From Staphylococcus rostri (GTDB taxonomy: Bacteria > Bacillota > Bacilli > Staphylococcales > Staphylococcaceae): 39,338 nucleotides of DNA. Shown piece after piece: positions 1 through 9,418 of the stretch. Position numbers and translations under genes: made by a program. The notes below the pieces were generated by a model. The model saw only the letters and a program-made list of their open reading frames with translations. It had not been told where the DNA came from and did no database searches. Position 1 is the stretch's first letter. The number at the start of each line of letters is the position of its first letter. The stretch spans positions 1 through 39,338 of the forward strand of contig NZ_PPRF01000009.1 in the NCBI RefSeq assembly GCF_002902145.1, in the 5' to 3' direction.

Positions 1-108
1 CAATAGAACTATGCTGTTAATACATACTTTTTAGTTAGAAAGTTCATATAGAATTAAAATCAGGCTGTTGCAAATGTTTCATGCCAATTCAGCCTTTCCG
101 ATATGCAC

Positions 109-160
109 AATTGAATCTTTAATAGAAAATGAGATGCTTGTCCCTCTCCTGCCCAACATC
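109..160 (+). repeat. Decayed copy of dispersed intergenic repeat
   Basis: The order of motifs GAATCTTT, TAGAAAA, TGAGAT and TCCC matches the better copies at 368-480 and 23293-23345, but the GGGACAACG core is lost. I call it a degenerate member of the same family. This rests on reading by eye. Confidence 0.4.
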
Positions 161-367
161 TATCATTACAATCGTTAATTTTTTAATCTTCATTGTTTGT
201 TAAATAGTCCATTTCAATTTATTACAAGAATAAACACTATTAATTTAAATAACATCAATATATTGTTTGACACTCACTGTCTATCTTTTGCGTGCGCACT
301 TACACACTAAAAGTTGATGGGAGATTAATACTACCATTCAAATTAAGCTTGAGATTTTATATATGGC

Positions 368-480
368 AGTAGCTGACTTACATTAAATACACTTTTACAA
401 GCTTTTTCATGTCTAGTCATCCTTGCTGATGTGGGACAACGGAATCCTTTTAGAAAAAATGAGATTTCTATCCCACTCCC
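368..480 (+). repeat. Dispersed intergenic repeat, copy 1
   Basis: The unit starts with AGTAGCTGACT, has a TAGTCA in the middle, and ends with GTGGGACAACGGAATCC, a TAGAAAAAATGAGAT segment and TCCCACTCCC. GTGGGA (431-436) can pair with TCCCAC (471-476), so the end can form a hairpin. The same order of motifs is found in reverse orientation at 4211-4388, and parts recur at 7511-7522, 23293-23345 and 34857-34910. Function is unknown; similar dispersed repeats are common between staphylococcal genes. Confidence 0.65.
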
Positions 481-781
481 GGTTCCTTTCTAGTCAAAAA
501 GTAACGCTTTGTTGAACAGCTCTATACAATTTTTTTACGCTCTAATATCTATATATGTTTGATCAGTAATCTATAATTTTTCGAACAATACAGCGCATAC
601 TCATCAACTGCACTTTTCAAATTTTGATAGTCAGGTTTTTAAAATAACATTCTACTTACACCCCCATTATTTTCCTAACTTTACAGACCTATCTTTTCTA
701 TATCTATAACGACAGCTTTAAACCCCGCTTCATAACAGCATCCGATTTAACGCCTTTATAATACTTTCAAATCACAAAAAA

Positions 782-824
782 ATCACTTCTTCCCATAAAC
801 TACTCTTTTATAGAAAGAAGTGAT
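782..824 (-). terminator. perR terminator
   Basis: ATCACTTCTT (782-791) pairs perfectly with AAGAAGTGAT (815-824). On the minus strand the hairpin follows the perR stop codon by a few bases and is followed by a T-tract (the A-run at 775-782). This is a standard Rho-independent terminator. Confidence 0.85.
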
Positions 825-829
825 CGTTA

Positions 830-1300
830 TTATTTATCTTGTTCAGCTTGCTGGCATGATTCACAAATACCGTATATTTCCATACGATGATGTGAAACGT
901 TGAAGTTCGTTACGTGCTGTGCAAGCTGTTCAACTTCACTCAATAATGGATAGTGAAAGTCAACAATCTTACCGCATTTTTCACAAATCACGTGATAATG
1001 ATTGTGCGTATCAAAGTCAAATCGACTCGATGCGTCACCATATGTTAACTCTTTAACGATGCCGATTTTTTTAAAGACTTTTAAATTGTTATAAATCGTA
1101 GCCACGCTAATATTTGGAAAATCAGGTGATAAAGATTGATAGATCTCGTCAGCAGTTGGATGTGTATCAACTTTGATGAGAAATTTTAAAATCGCTTGGC
1201 GCTGTGGTGTGATTCGTACACCTGCTTTTCTTAAAGAAGCGATCGATTCATCCAATTGATGTTCATGTTGATGATTATGTTTTTCCAATTCTGCATGCAT
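830..1300 (-). CDS. perR: Peroxide-responsive repressor PerR (Fur family)
   Basis: PerR is a metal-dependent repressor that senses hydrogen peroxide by iron-catalysed oxidation of a histidine ligand and controls catalase, alkyl hydroperoxide reductase, ferritin and its own gene. The protein has the Fur-family winged helix ([11 protein letters not shown], then [11 protein letters not shown] as recognition helix), the His-rich metal site ([15 protein letters not shown]) and a second CxxC (CESC) near the C-terminus, giving the two CxxC pairs of the structural zinc site. I start at the ATG at 1300 (156 aa) because GACGGGTGA lies just upstream; a TTG 21 bases further upstream has no ribosome site. 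The family is usually about 145-150 aa, so the His-rich N-terminus is slightly long. A PerR box lies immediately upstream, which fits autoregulation. Confidence 0.95.
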   Translation of the reverse strand: MHAELEKHNHQHEHQLDESIASLRKAGVRITPQRQAILKFLIKVDTHPTADEIYQSLSPDFPNISVATIYNNLKVFKKIGIVKELTYGDASSRFDFDTHNHYHVICEKCGKIVDFHYPLLSEVEQLAQHVTNFNVSHHRMEIYGICESCQQAEQDK

Positions 1301-1322
1301 TTTTTTCACCCGTCTTTCCAAT

Positions 1323-1337
1323 TAATAATAATTATTA
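1323..1337 (-). promoter_or_regulatory. PerR box (autoregulatory operator)
   Basis: TAATAATAATTATTA is a perfect 7-1-7 inverted repeat and agrees with the known PerR consensus TTATAATNATTATAA at all but two positions. It lies between the perR promoter and the perR start codon, so binding there would block early transcription. Confidence 0.75.
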
Positions 1338-1346
1338 CTTAACAAT

Positions 1347-1376
1347 AATATAAGTCTTTTAGTAATATCATGTCAA
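1347..1376 (-). promoter_or_regulatory. perR promoter
   Basis: On the minus strand a perfect TTGACA (1371-1376) is followed after 18 bases by TATATT (1347-1352). The PerR box at 1323-1337 lies just downstream of this -10 element. Confidence 0.65.
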
Positions 1377-1384
1377 TATTTATA

Positions 1385-2335
1385 CTAATATCCTTTATTA
1401 AGATCTACAACATTCTCAATTAGACTACCGTTATTGAGAAAATGTGGTAAATTGTTTTTTAATATTTGAGTTGCCTTCACTTTGTTATCTGCGCCATTAC
1501 CGGTAATATGGCTTGTTAAAAAGACGTTATCTAATGTATACAACGGTGAATCCTCTGTCAATGGTTCTTCTTCAAAGACATCAAGGTAAGCTGCCCTAAT
1601 CATTTTTTCTTTTAATGCTTTCACTAATACGTCTGTACTAGCAATCGTCCCTCTTCCAATGTTAATAAAGAGTGTTTCTGAGTCCATTGCTTCAAAATCA
1701 TCAATTGTTAAAAGATGATACGTTTCTTTGGTTTCAGGTAACACGTTCACAACAATATCTGCTTGGCGGTATATATTGTGTCTTTCAGCCAACGGATACG
1801 TTTCGTCAAATTGCGTTACCTCATGTCCTGTAGTATTTAATCCTATTGTTTTCATGCCAAACACTTTTGCGATTTGTGCAGCACGTTGTGGGATGACGCC
1901 TGTTCCTAAAAATAAAATAGTCGTACTATCTAATGTTCTAGTGAGTCTTTTTCGATTGTACTGTTTATTTAACTGTTCCTCATACACAGCCTTTAATTGT
2001 TTAAAGTCGTCAAGGATGTAGGCGAACAACCATTCACTCAGTTGTTGTGCGTGCACGCCTTTTCCATTCGTCAACTTGATTCCACGTTCGTGCAACTTCT
2101 CTAACGGTAAGCTGTTGACCCCTGTTGCATACCACGCAATCCATTTTAAGTTTGGTGCAGCATCAATAAACGATTCATCTACCGCACCATGATATGAAAT
2201 TAACACATCCATATTTTTTTGCGTTTCTACTGGTAATTCACCCGGATATTTATAAAATTCAAACGCCACTTCTGGAAATTGTTCACGTAGGCGTGCTTCT
2301 TCGTCCCCTAAACGCATTAAACTGACAACGAGCAT
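1385..2335 (-). CDS. D-2-hydroxyacid dehydrogenase family protein
   Basis: This is a cytoplasmic NAD(P)-dependent 2-hydroxyacid dehydrogenase of the phosphoglycerate/lactate dehydrogenase superfamily; the natural substrate cannot be read from sequence. At 316 aa it has the usual length. The nucleotide motif is GTGVIP (residues 144-149), with Pro in place of the last Gly of GxGxxG, as in several members of the family. The catalytic Arg228 (INIGRGT), Glu257 (DVFEEEP) and His276 (TSHITGN) are present. The start ATG at 2335 is preceded by GGAGGG lying inside the last codons of bcp, and the two genes are only 2 bases apart, so translation is probably coupled. No terminator separates it from perR, so some read-through into perR is possible. 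Confidence 0.9.
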   Translation of the reverse strand: MLVVSLMRLGDEEARLREQFPEVAFEFYKYPGELPVETQKNMDVLISYHGAVDESFIDAAPNLKWIAWYATGVNSLPLEKLHERGIKLTNGKGVHAQQLSEWLFAYILDDFKQLKAVYEEQLNKQYNRKRLTRTLDSTTILFLGTGVIPQRAAQIAKVFGMKTIGLNTTGHEVTQFDETYPLAERHNIYRQADIVVNVLPETKETYHLLTIDDFEAMDSETLFINIGRGTIASTDVLVKALKEKMIRAAYLDVFEEEPLTEDSPLYTLDNVFLTSHITGNGADNKVKATQILKNNLPHFLNNGSLIENVVDLNKGY

Positions 2336-2337
2336 GA

Positions 2338-2796
2338 CTATCCCTCCAATATTTCTTTGAGTTGTGCCATTTGGTCTTTCACTTTTACTTTTTCAATGAC
2401 GTCTAAGACATTTCCTTCTTCATCTAATACAAATGTTGTTCTCACGATACCCATGGATGTTTTGCCAAATGACTTTTTGAGTTGATATACCCCTATCGCT
2501 TCAGATAATTGATAATCTTCGTCAACGAGCAAATCAAAATTCAGCTGGTGTTTATTGATGAAATTTTGATGTTTGCGCTGTGAATCACCACTTACACCAT
2601 ACACTGCAACGTTCAAATCGTTAAAATAGGCTAAGTTATCTCTAAAGTCACATGCTTCTGTCGTACAAGTCGGTGTGTTATCACGCGGATAAAAATACAA
2701 AATCACTTTTTGACCTTTTAATGCCGCTTTTGACACCGCTTCTCCATTTTGGTTTTGTAACGTAAAATCTGGAAATTGCATCCCTTTTTGTAACAT
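2338..2796 (-). CDS. bcp: Thioredoxin-dependent thiol peroxidase (BCP/PrxQ)
   Basis: This peroxiredoxin reduces hydrogen and alkyl peroxides using thioredoxin as electron donor. The active-site stretch PRDNTPTCTTEACDF holds both the peroxidatic Cys (TPTC) and the resolving Cys four residues later (EAC), the arrangement of atypical two-Cys PrxQ enzymes. The start is the ATG at 2796 (152 aa, MLQKG...), with an AGAGGG site six bases upstream. An open frame extends further upstream, but that part would encode an unrelated hydrophobic stretch and has no ribosome site. It is the first gene of a pair with the downstream dehydrogenase, and its neighbour perR supports a peroxide-defence role. Confidence 0.92.
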   Translation of the reverse strand: MLQKGMQFPDFTLQNQNGEAVSKAALKGQKVILYFYPRDNTPTCTTEACDFRDNLAYFNDLNVAVYGVSGDSQRKHQNFINKHQLNFDLLVDEDYQLSEAIGVYQLKKSFGKTSMGIVRTTFVLDEEGNVLDVIEKVKVKDQMAQLKEILEG

Positions 2797-2811
2797 AAAC
2801 ATCCCTCTCTC

Positions 2812-2841
2812 TTGATTTCGATACAATAATGATACGATAAT
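2812..2841 (+). promoter_or_regulatory. Probable gsaB promoter
   Basis: TTGATT (2812-2817) and GATAAT (2836-2841) are separated by 18 bases and end about 37 bases before the gsaB start. The site overlaps the untranslated leader of the divergent bcp gene, so the two genes share an 82-base control region. Confidence 0.5.
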
Positions 2842-2878
2842 AAGAGAAAAGATTAAATAGAAAGAGGTCGAAGTCAAA

Positions 2879-4165
2879 ATGGACTTTTCAAAAAGTGAAC
2901 AACTTCAACAACAATCTAATGAATATATACTAGGAGGTGTCAACTCGCCTTCTAGATCGTATAAAGCAGTCGGTGGTGGCGCGCCTGTCGTTATGAAATC
3001 AGGACAAGGTGCGTATTTGTATGACGTAGATGGCAACCAATACATTGATTATTTACAAGCATACGGGCCAATCATTACTGGTCACGCCCACCCTCACATT
3101 ACCAAAGCGATTCAAGAACAAGCAGCTCTTGGCGTTCTATATGGTACACCTACAGAACTTGAAATTGAATTTGCCAAAAAATTACGTGCGGCGATTCCAT
3201 CTCTTGAAAAAATGCGTTTCGTCAACTCTGGTACTGAAGCAGTCATGACAACAATCCGTGTTGCACGTGCATACACAGGGCGTAACAAAATTATTAAATT
3301 CGCAGGTTGTTACCATGGACATTCTGATTTAGTGCTCGTTGCAGCTGGTAGTGGCCCTTCACAATTAGGCTCTCCTGACTCTGCCGGCGTGCCACAAAGT
3401 GTTGCGCAAGAAGTGATTACCGTTCCGTTTAATAATATCGAAGCCTTTAAAGAAGCGATGGCGCATTGGGGTGATCAAGTTGCTGGTGTCTTAGTTGAAC
3501 CTATCGTTGGTAACTTTGGTATGGTAGAGCCACAGCCAGGTTTCTTAGAACAAGTCAATGACATCACGCACGAATACGGTGGTCTCGTAATTTATGATGA
3601 AGTTATCACCGCATTCCGCTTCCACTATGGTGCCGCTCAAGATCTTTTAGGTGTCTACCCTGACCTTACAGCATTCGGTAAAATTGTCGGCGGTGGCTTG
3701 CCAATCGGCGGGTACGGTGGTCGTCAAGAAATTATGGAACAAGTTGCGCCACTCGGTCCTGCCTATCAAGCGGGTACAATGGCAGGTAACCCACTGTCAA
3801 TGAAAGCGGGAATCGCCTTATTAGAAGTATTAGAACAAGAAGGCGTTTATGACCGTCTTGACCGTCTTGGTGCGAAGTTAGAACAAGGTTTACAAGCGTC
3901 TATCGATAAATACAATGTGAAAGCAACAATCAACCGTGTGAAAGGTGCTTTAACCGTCTACTTTACTGATGAAAAAGTGACACACTATGACCAAGCAGAT
4001 CAGTCTGATGGTGAGATGTTTGCTAAATTCTTTAAACTCATGCTGAACCAAGGTATTAATCTTGCACCTTCCAAATACGAAGCGTGGTTCTTAACAACAG
4101 AACATACAGAAGAAGATATTGATAAAACACTTGCAGCTGCAGACTATGCGTTCCAACAACTTTAA
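2879..4165 (+). CDS. gsaB: Glutamate-1-semialdehyde 2,1-aminomutase (second copy type, GsaB/HemL2)
   Basis: This PLP enzyme converts glutamate-1-semialdehyde to 5-aminolevulinate, the first dedicated precursor of heme. At 428 aa it is full length. The PLP lysine is Lys268 in [15 protein letters not shown], the aspartate that binds the PLP nitrogen is in [10 protein letters not shown] (about 240), and the NSGTEA and YHGHSD motifs are present. Staphylococci carry a hemL gene in the hem operon and this separate gsaB near perR and bcp, which matches the context here. The ribosome site AAGAGGT lies rather far (about 11 bases) from the ATG. No clear terminator follows; the next 400 bases hold an intergenic repeat. 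Confidence 0.94.
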   Translation: MDFSKSEQLQQQSNEYILGGVNSPSRSYKAVGGGAPVVMKSGQGAYLYDVDGNQYIDYLQAYGPIITGHAHPHITKAIQEQAALGVLYGTPTELEIEFAKKLRAAIPSLEKMRFVNSGTEAVMTTIRVARAYTGRNKIIKFAGCYHGHSDLVLVAAGSGPSQLGSPDSAGVPQSVAQEVITVPFNNIEAFKEAMAHWGDQVAGVLVEPIVGNFGMVEPQPGFLEQVNDITHEYGGLVIYDEVITAFRFHYGAAQDLLGVYPDLTAFGKIVGGGLPIGGYGGRQEIMEQVAPLGPAYQAGTMAGNPLSMKAGIALLEVLEQEGVYDRLDRLGAKLEQGLQASIDKYNVKATINRVKGALTVYFTDEKVTHYDQADQSDGEMFAKFFKLMLNQGINLAPSKYEAWFLTTEHTEEDIDKTLAAADYAFQQL

Positions 4166-4210
4166 CTCATAAATTTCTGATGGTTTGGCGTCTTCAATAT
4201 TTGTTAGTGG

Positions 4211-4388
4211 AGCGTGAGACATGGGCTGGGGAACCCATAAACGGTGTCCCAAAAGCAGGATTTTCGACAGAACCGCCACGATTTCGGCATACTTTAGGAG
4301 CACTACAGAAATAACAAAGATTCTGTTGTCCCACCCCGGGCATGGCTGACTAGATGTGTAAAAGCGTATTTTCATACCAGTCAGCTAT
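4211..4388 (-). repeat. Dispersed intergenic repeat, copy 2 (reverse orientation)
   Basis: Read on the minus strand from 4388, this copy shows AGCTGACTG, TTTTACA, TAGTCA and GGGTGGGACAACAGAATC in the same order as copy 1 at 368-480, and then runs on to about 4211. It contains a small hairpin ATGGG/CCCAT around 4221-4238. It fills most of the gap between gsaB and the next gene; I see no coding frame worth calling in it. Confidence 0.65.
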
Positions 4389-4568
4389 TGTCTTCTCCAC
4401 GAAATCTCAAATTTAAATCGAATGTTGCTATTAATGGCCCAGCCCATCTGTATGCTTGCCATTGCTAAATGAACAAGTAGTATCTATACTATGAGTACTA
4501 TCAGTTTCGTCATTCACTCTGTCTTTATGTGACTAGGCAAATTGAAATCTAAAAAGGAGCGCTGTTAT

Positions 4569-5663
4569 TTGAAACTTGGAGCTAGAATATTAAAAACAGG
4601 TATTGCGATAATACTCGCTGTTGCTGTGGCAGGCTTATTACCTTCTGACGCTGGTATGGTTACTGTTGCTGGTATTGCTGCGGTTGTCGCAATGCAGCCA
4701 AGTGTATATCGAACTTTTAAAACCATTGTTGATCAATTTCAAGGGAACATTATCGGCGCACTGCTTGCTGTCACAATGGTCACTGTCTTTGGCAATAATA
4801 TGATTATTATGGGTGCAACAGTTATTCTATTGATTGCGCTACTTTATAAAATGAATATTGCCCATGTTGCAACGTTAGCGACTGTGACTGCCTTAATTAT
4901 TATGGGACAGCACGATGGCTCGTTCTATGTATCAGCCTTTTATCGCTTTACTTTGGTTATGATTGGCGTGCTCAGTTCCTTTGTCGTGAACCTGACGTTC
5001 CTACCGCCAAAGTTTGAAACGAAAATTTACTATAATTCATTGCATATTACGACTGATATTTTCAAATGGTTTAAGTTAGTACTCAACGATGCGACAGAAT
5101 TTAACCATGTTAAGACGGACCTTGAAGTGTTGCGTCAACGCATTGTGAATGTAGAGCAGCTGTTGGAATATTACAAAGAAGAACGACCGTTTACGAAAAA
5201 ACAAAAATATGCGCTAATCAGAAAGAAAATTTTGTTTAAAGAAATGGTGCTGTCAACGCGTGATGCATATGACGTGCTTAAACGTATGAACCGTTATCAA
5301 AATGATATGTTGAATTTGAGCGATGACTTACTACTACAGATGAAGTTAGAAATTGATGAATTGACGCAATTTCACGAGCAGATTTTGATTAGTATTACAA
5401 AAAAGGCAAAGTTCAATGTGTCGGAAACGACTGAACAAATTCCAAATCCGTTGAAGCGCGATATTATGGATGCGTTCCAAGATGAGGTCAGATTGCACCC
5501 GAATCAGCAAGCATATTCTTATCGCAATATTATGCACGTGATTTCCGCGTTGGAGGAATATCGTTATAACTTAGAACATTTGAATCGTTTAAGCATTAGT
5601 TATTTTAAATATCATGCGAACGACCCAGAAATCGATATTTTAGAAGAAGATTTTGATTTATAG
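4569..5663 (+). CDS. Aromatic acid exporter family (FUSC-like) membrane protein
   Basis: A membrane protein of the aromatic acid exporter/FUSC superfamily, thought to export small aromatic or organic acids; no substrate is established for the staphylococcal members. The N-terminal half (about residues 10-155) holds around six hydrophobic segments, including SVYRTFKTIVDQFQGNIIGA. The C-terminal half is soluble, helical and charged, as in the DUF939 C-terminal domain. I start at the TTG at 4569 (364 aa) because AAGGAG lies nine bases upstream; a TTG 27 bases earlier has no such site. A second, clearly related gene lies at 29219-30217. The gene ends at a terminator shared with the convergent exporter gene. 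Confidence 0.82.
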   Translation: MKLGARILKTGIAIILAVAVAGLLPSDAGMVTVAGIAAVVAMQPSVYRTFKTIVDQFQGNIIGALLAVTMVTVFGNNMIIMGATVILLIALLYKMNIAHVATLATVTALIIMGQHDGSFYVSAFYRFTLVMIGVLSSFVVNLTFLPPKFETKIYYNSLHITTDIFKWFKLVLNDATEFNHVKTDLEVLRQRIVNVEQLLEYYKEERPFTKKQKYALIRKKILFKEMVLSTRDAYDVLKRMNRYQNDMLNLSDDLLLQMKLEIDELTQFHEQILISITKKAKFNVSETTEQIPNPLKRDIMDAFQDEVRLHPNQQAYSYRNIMHVISALEEYRYNLEHLNRLSISYFKYHANDPEIDILEEDFDL

Positions 5664-5671
5664 AAGATAGA

Positions 5672-5712
5672 AAAATCCGCCCAAAATGATTATTTCGTTT
5701 TGGGCGGATTTT
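5672..5712. terminator. Bidirectional terminator
   Basis: AAAATCCGCCCAAAA (5672-5686) pairs perfectly over 15 bases with 5698-5712. It lies between two convergent genes and has A- and T-runs on both sides, so it can serve both the exporter-like gene at 4569-5663 and the ABC gene ending at 5716. Confidence 0.9.
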
Positions 5713-5715
5713 TTA

Positions 5716-7452
5716 TTATAAGTTTTGAATATTGTATAGACGTTGATATGCGCCTTGTTGTTGCATTAATGCTGCATGCGTACCACTTTCAACGATTTCA
5801 CCATTTTCAATCACAACAATACGGTCTGCGTGCGTAATTGTTGATAAACGGTGTGCAACAATTAATGTCGTACGATCGTGACTCAATGTATCAAGCGCTT
5901 CTTGAATAATTGCTTCACTTTCAAGGTCTAATGCGCTTGTTGCTTCATCGAGGATTAAAATCGGCGGATCGTTCAAGAAGATACGTGCAATCGATAATCT
6001 TTGTTTTTGACCACCTGATAGTTTGACACCGCGCTCCCCTACTTCTGTATCATAGCCGTTTGGTAGTGCCATAATAAAGTCATGGGCGTTTGCCATTTTA
6101 GCTGCGGCAACCACTTCTTCAAATGTTGCATCCGGACGTCCTAATAAAATATTTTCTTTTACCGTATCAGAAAATAAAATATTGTCTTGTTGAACCATAC
6201 CGATTTGGCGTCTCAGACTACCAATCTCAAAGTTCTGAATTGGATGCCCTTCAATCGTAATCTCTCCGGCTGTCACATCATAAAAACGTGGAATCAGGCT
6301 GATTAACGTTGATTTACCGCCACCACTCATACCAACAAAGGCAACTGTTTCACCGTGTTGGATATCGAGACTGACGTTTTTCAAAACATCACGCTCATCT
6401 TCATTATAACGGAAAGAAATATTATGAATTCCGATATTCCCACGTTTAATTTTATATGGCTGTGCGTCCGGTAAGTTTTTAATATCATACGGTTCATCAA
6501 ATAACTGGAACACACGATCCATCGATGCAAAACTTTGTGTCAATGTTGTAAATGAAGACACAAGTCGACGTAACGGTCCATAAAGTTGTTCAAGATAGCT
6601 AACAAACGCTGCCAGTGTCCCGACTGTGACATTTCCTGAAATTGCGAGATATGCGCCGTAACCGATAACGATTAATGGTCCAATATCCGTTACTGTATTG
6701 ATAGCCGAGAATGAGTAGGCATTCCAGCGTGTATGACGAAATGCTTTATTTAAGAAATTCGTATTACGTTTATCAAAGTTTTTCGCTTCATTTTCTTCAA
6801 TCGCAAAACTTTTAATTACTGCCATACCGTTAACACGTTCATGTAAAAAGCCTTGTGTTTCTGCTAATTTTTGTGAACGCTGACGTGTAAGTTCTCTCAA
6901 ACGACCGAAGAAAAAGTAAACGGTCAAAATGTAAAATGGTAAGACGATAATTGCTGCAAGTGTCAGTTTCACATCTAAAAAGAACATGACTGATAATGCA
7001 ATTGCAATCGTAATACAGTCTAACCAAATATTCATCAATCCGGTCAAAATGAAGTCTTTTGTTTGCTCAACATCATTGATGACACGAGAGATGACTTCCC
7101 CTGCTTTATTATTCGCATAGAATTTAGAGCTCAGCGCTTGTAAGTGATCATAGAGCTTTTTACGAATATCATAAAGTATTTTATTGCTCGTCCATTGCGC
7201 CATATATTGTCTTAAAAACTCAATAGGCGGACGAACGATTACGAAAATAAATGCTGCAATCCCCATTGCAATCATTAATTGTGTGTACTTATCCGAAATA
7301 CTTAGTGCCCCGTTATTGATGACATCGTCAATGACATACTTGATCAATAATGGGATAAGTAACGGAATCCCAAATTTGATAATCCCTACAATAATGGTTC
7401 CGAAAATTAGCCACTTGTAAGGTTTGACAAACTCAAGATAGCGTCTAATCAT
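5716..7452 (-). CDS. Multidrug ABC exporter, Sav1866 ortholog
   Basis: A half-transporter that works as a homodimer in the cytoplasmic membrane and exports hydrophobic drugs at the cost of ATP. At 578 aa it has the same length as S. aureus Sav1866, the structural model of the family, and I recognise the sequence throughout. The transmembrane domain covers about residues 1-320 with six helices; the nucleotide-binding domain follows. Walker A is GMSGGGKST with Lys380, the signature is LSGGQKQR, Walker B is [12 protein letters not shown] and the switch His is in VAHRLST, all intact. The start ATG at 7452 is preceded by GGAGG at seven bases. The physiological substrate is not known. Confidence 0.95.
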   Translation of the reverse strand: MIRRYLEFVKPYKWLIFGTIIVGIIKFGIPLLIPLLIKYVIDDVINNGALSISDKYTQLMIAMGIAAFIFVIVRPPIEFLRQYMAQWTSNKILYDIRKKLYDHLQALSSKFYANNKAGEVISRVINDVEQTKDFILTGLMNIWLDCITIAIALSVMFFLDVKLTLAAIIVLPFYILTVYFFFGRLRELTRQRSQKLAETQGFLHERVNGMAVIKSFAIEENEAKNFDKRNTNFLNKAFRHTRWNAYSFSAINTVTDIGPLIVIGYGAYLAISGNVTVGTLAAFVSYLEQLYGPLRRLVSSFTTLTQSFASMDRVFQLFDEPYDIKNLPDAQPYKIKRGNIGIHNISFRYNEDERDVLKNVSLDIQHGETVAFVGMSGGGKSTLISLIPRFYDVTAGEITIEGHPIQNFEIGSLRRQIGMVQQDNILFSDTVKENILLGRPDATFEEVVAAAKMANAHDFIMALPNGYDTEVGERGVKLSGGQKQRLSIARIFLNDPPILILDEATSALDLESEAIIQEALDTLSHDRTTLIVAHRLSTITHADRIVVIENGEIVESGTHAALMQQQGAYQRLYNIQNL

Positions 7453-7510
7453 GGTGTTACCTCCTGTTATTCAATTGTAATGTCATGAAATGGTTGCATT
7501 TGTATAAGAC

Positions 7511-7522
7511 AGTAGCTGACTG
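7511..7522 (+). repeat. Fragment of dispersed intergenic repeat
   Basis: AGTAGCTGACTG is the first block of the dispersed repeat (compare 368-378, and 4378-4386 in reverse). The GGGACAACG core is absent, so only the end of the element seems to remain. Confidence 0.4.
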
Positions 7523-7579
7523 AGAATACTTATCTCCATATTGCTCAAATCTAACTGCTTTTATCTCAATCCGAAACAG

Positions 7580-7635
7580 ATGGGGGTAAAGAGTATGTAT
7601 GATGACTCATCATGACATAACCCCTTACGCCCCAT
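7580..7635. other. Imperfect hairpin between DUF402 gene and ABC exporter gene
   Basis: ATGGGG (7580-7585) can pair with CCCCAT (7630-7635), GTAA with TTAC, and ATGATG (7599-7604) with CATCAT (7608-7613). The hairpin follows the stop codon of the minus-strand DUF402 gene by about 10 bases but lacks a T-tract, so it could be a weak terminator or an mRNA 3' end structure. Confidence 0.4.
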
Positions 7636-7644
7636 TTGTCGATG

Positions 7645-8187
7645 TTAACTATTTTTTAGTTTTTGATATCTATTGCGCCATACCTTGATAAAGTCTGGTG
7701 CGAATGGTCCTTTTTTATGTTCAATCCATTGTTGCAGGATATCAACATTTGCACGCAGTATCACATCAATATCTTTAGGATAGTTCATCTGTTGCATATG
7801 TTGTTCGTACTCATCCTCGTCTAATAGATGGTATTTTCCATTTGGATAGACCTTGATGTCTAAATCATAGTCGATGTATTTTAATGCTTCTTCATCACAC
7901 ACAAAAGGCGATGAGAGGTTGCAATAATAGTAGATACCATCTTCTCGAAACATGCAGATCACATTGAACCAGTATTCTGAATGAAAATAGACGATTGCAG
8001 GTTCACGTGTCACCCATGTGCGACCATCGCTCTCAGTAACAAGGGTATGATCATTGCCACCAATCACTACATCTGCTGTTCCTTTTAAAATTGTCGTTTC
8101 CGACCATACACGGTGGATACTGCCATCATGTTTGTAGGATTGAATTTTTACCGCTGTTCCCTCTTTTGGAATACACGCTTTAACCAC
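7645..8187 (-). CDS. DUF402 nucleoside tri-/diphosphate phosphatase
   Basis: A DUF402-family protein of 180 aa. The S. aureus ortholog has been described as a metal-dependent phosphatase acting on nucleoside tri- and diphosphates. The family core is well preserved: [47 protein letters not shown] and the acidic metal-binding segment [18 protein letters not shown] followed by LLDEDEYE. The start is a GTG at 8187 with GGTGG upstream; the sequence from this codon matches the family N-terminus (IPKEG...IQSYKHDG). It probably has its own transcript between mutY and the exporter. Confidence 0.85.
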   Translation of the reverse strand: MVKACIPKEGTAVKIQSYKHDGSIHRVWSETTILKGTADVVIGGNDHTLVTESDGRTWVTREPAIVYFHSEYWFNVICMFREDGIYYYCNLSSPFVCDEEALKYIDYDLDIKVYPNGKYHLLDEDEYEQHMQQMNYPKDIDVILRANVDILQQWIEHKKGPFAPDFIKVWRNRYQKLKNS

Positions 8188-8280
8188 TTGTTACACCACC
8201 ATTTCATATACATAATAAGCGAATTTTCATTGTTACTGAATTATTATAGCATATAACCACAATTGACTTAATCAATCCGC

Positions 8281-9321
8281 TTACTGCTGCATCGCGTCAT
8301 ATATTTTAGACATTGGGACTGGAAATGTATAGTCATCTTTCTGTGATACCGGTATCCAGCGTTGTGTCGGTTTTTCTAAAACTTTTGTCTCTGACACGAT
8401 TTTTGCGCGGAAAACTTTAATATGCCAAGTCATATGCGTAAATTGATGTTTTAAGCTGAAACTTGGTGCCTCTTCTATTACAATTGCATCGCCAAATAGT
8501 TTTTCGAGTGTCTCATGTCCAGTCTCTGCTGGATACGTTGGAAATTCCCACATACCTTTTAACAAACTGGTTGTACGTTGTTCAATTAACATCTCGCCGT
8601 GTTGATTTTCAATATAAAATGTATGTAACTGATGTTGTGTTTTTTTCAATTTTTTCGTCTTGACTGGGCGCTCTAATGTTGTACCTTTATCAAATGCTTC
8701 ACAATTGGCTTGAACTGGGCAGAATAAACACAGAGGCGCTGTCGGTGTACAAATCAATGCACCTAACTCCATCATTGCCTGATTGAATGTACCTGACTCT
8801 GTTTGAACATACGGGTTGAGTGCCGCTTCATACGCTTTACGTGTCTTTTGTAGCGCTGTATCTTGTGTATCATCGTTGAGACGAGACCATACGCGAAACA
8901 CATTGCCATCAACTGTCGCTAAAGGCAAATCAAACGCAATACTCATCACAGCTGCTTGTGTATACGGACCGACCCCTTTTAATGCTAAAAATGCCTCTGG
9001 GTCTTGTGGCACTTGACCTTGATGCTTTGCTACCACCTCTTTGGCAGCTGTATGAAAGTTACGCGCACGACTGTAATAGCCTAAGCCTTCCCAAAGTTTT
9101 AATACGTCATCTTCATCTGCAGCAGCTAAATCTTCAATTGTTGGAAACTGTTGAATAAAGCGTGCATAATAACTGCGCACAGTATCTACTTGTGTCTGTT
9201 GCAGCATGACTTCACTCACCCAAATATAGTAAGGATTTTTCGTCTCACGCCACGGCATTTGTCGCTGATTCGTATCAAACCACGATACAAGTGCCTCTTT
9301 AAATGTCTCTTCAAAATACAT
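8281..9321 (-). CDS. mutY: A/G-specific adenine DNA glycosylase MutY
   Basis: MutY removes adenine mispaired with 8-oxoguanine, protecting against oxidative mutation. The helix-hairpin-helix motif LKGVGPYTQAAV is followed by the catalytic Asp138 (TVDGN), and the catalytic Glu37 is in VSEVMLQQTQ. The four iron-sulfur cysteines are at 191, 198, 201 and 207 (C-x6-C-x2-C-x5-C). The C-terminal part from about residue 225 is the NUDIX-like domain that recognises 8-oxoguanine. At 346 aa it is full length. The start ATG at 9321 has AAGGAG six bases upstream. It is divergent from the YfhP-type gene at 9419. Confidence 0.95.
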   Translation of the reverse strand: MYFEETFKEALVSWFDTNQRQMPWRETKNPYYIWVSEVMLQQTQVDTVRSYYARFIQQFPTIEDLAAADEDDVLKLWEGLGYYSRARNFHTAAKEVVAKHQGQVPQDPEAFLALKGVGPYTQAAVMSIAFDLPLATVDGNVFRVWSRLNDDTQDTALQKTRKAYEAALNPYVQTESGTFNQAMMELGALICTPTAPLCLFCPVQANCEAFDKGTTLERPVKTKKLKKTQHQLHTFYIENQHGEMLIEQRTTSLLKGMWEFPTYPAETGHETLEKLFGDAIVIEEAPSFSLKHQFTHMTWHIKVFRAKIVSETKVLEKPTQRWIPVSQKDDYTFPVPMSKIYDAMQQ

Positions 9322-9418
9322 AAAAGTCTCCTTCTTGTCATAGTAAATAGTTTAGTTCATACAAATTATCCCTTATAATTAAATTACAAATTAAGTAAGA
9401 TTGAAATGAGTGAGATAA

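Larger units (their letters stand above)
1..781. other. Gene-free AT-rich region downstream of perR
   Basis: I see no credible coding frame, tRNA or rRNA in this stretch. It is AT-rich and contains one recognisable copy (368-480) and one decayed copy (109-160) of an intergenic repeat that recurs elsewhere in the window. It ends at the perR terminator. It may be a spacer or the remains of an older insertion; nothing here allows a firmer statement. Confidence 0.6.

Noticed and set aside
4091-4375. Minus-strand 94-codon frame over the end of gsaB and the intergenic repeat
   Set aside because: Half of it lies inside gsaB on the other strand and the rest in the dispersed repeat; no family resemblance and no ribosome site.
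4211-4388. Repeat considered as an insertion sequence remnant
   Set aside because: No transposase fragment, no target duplication and no long terminal inverted repeats are visible.
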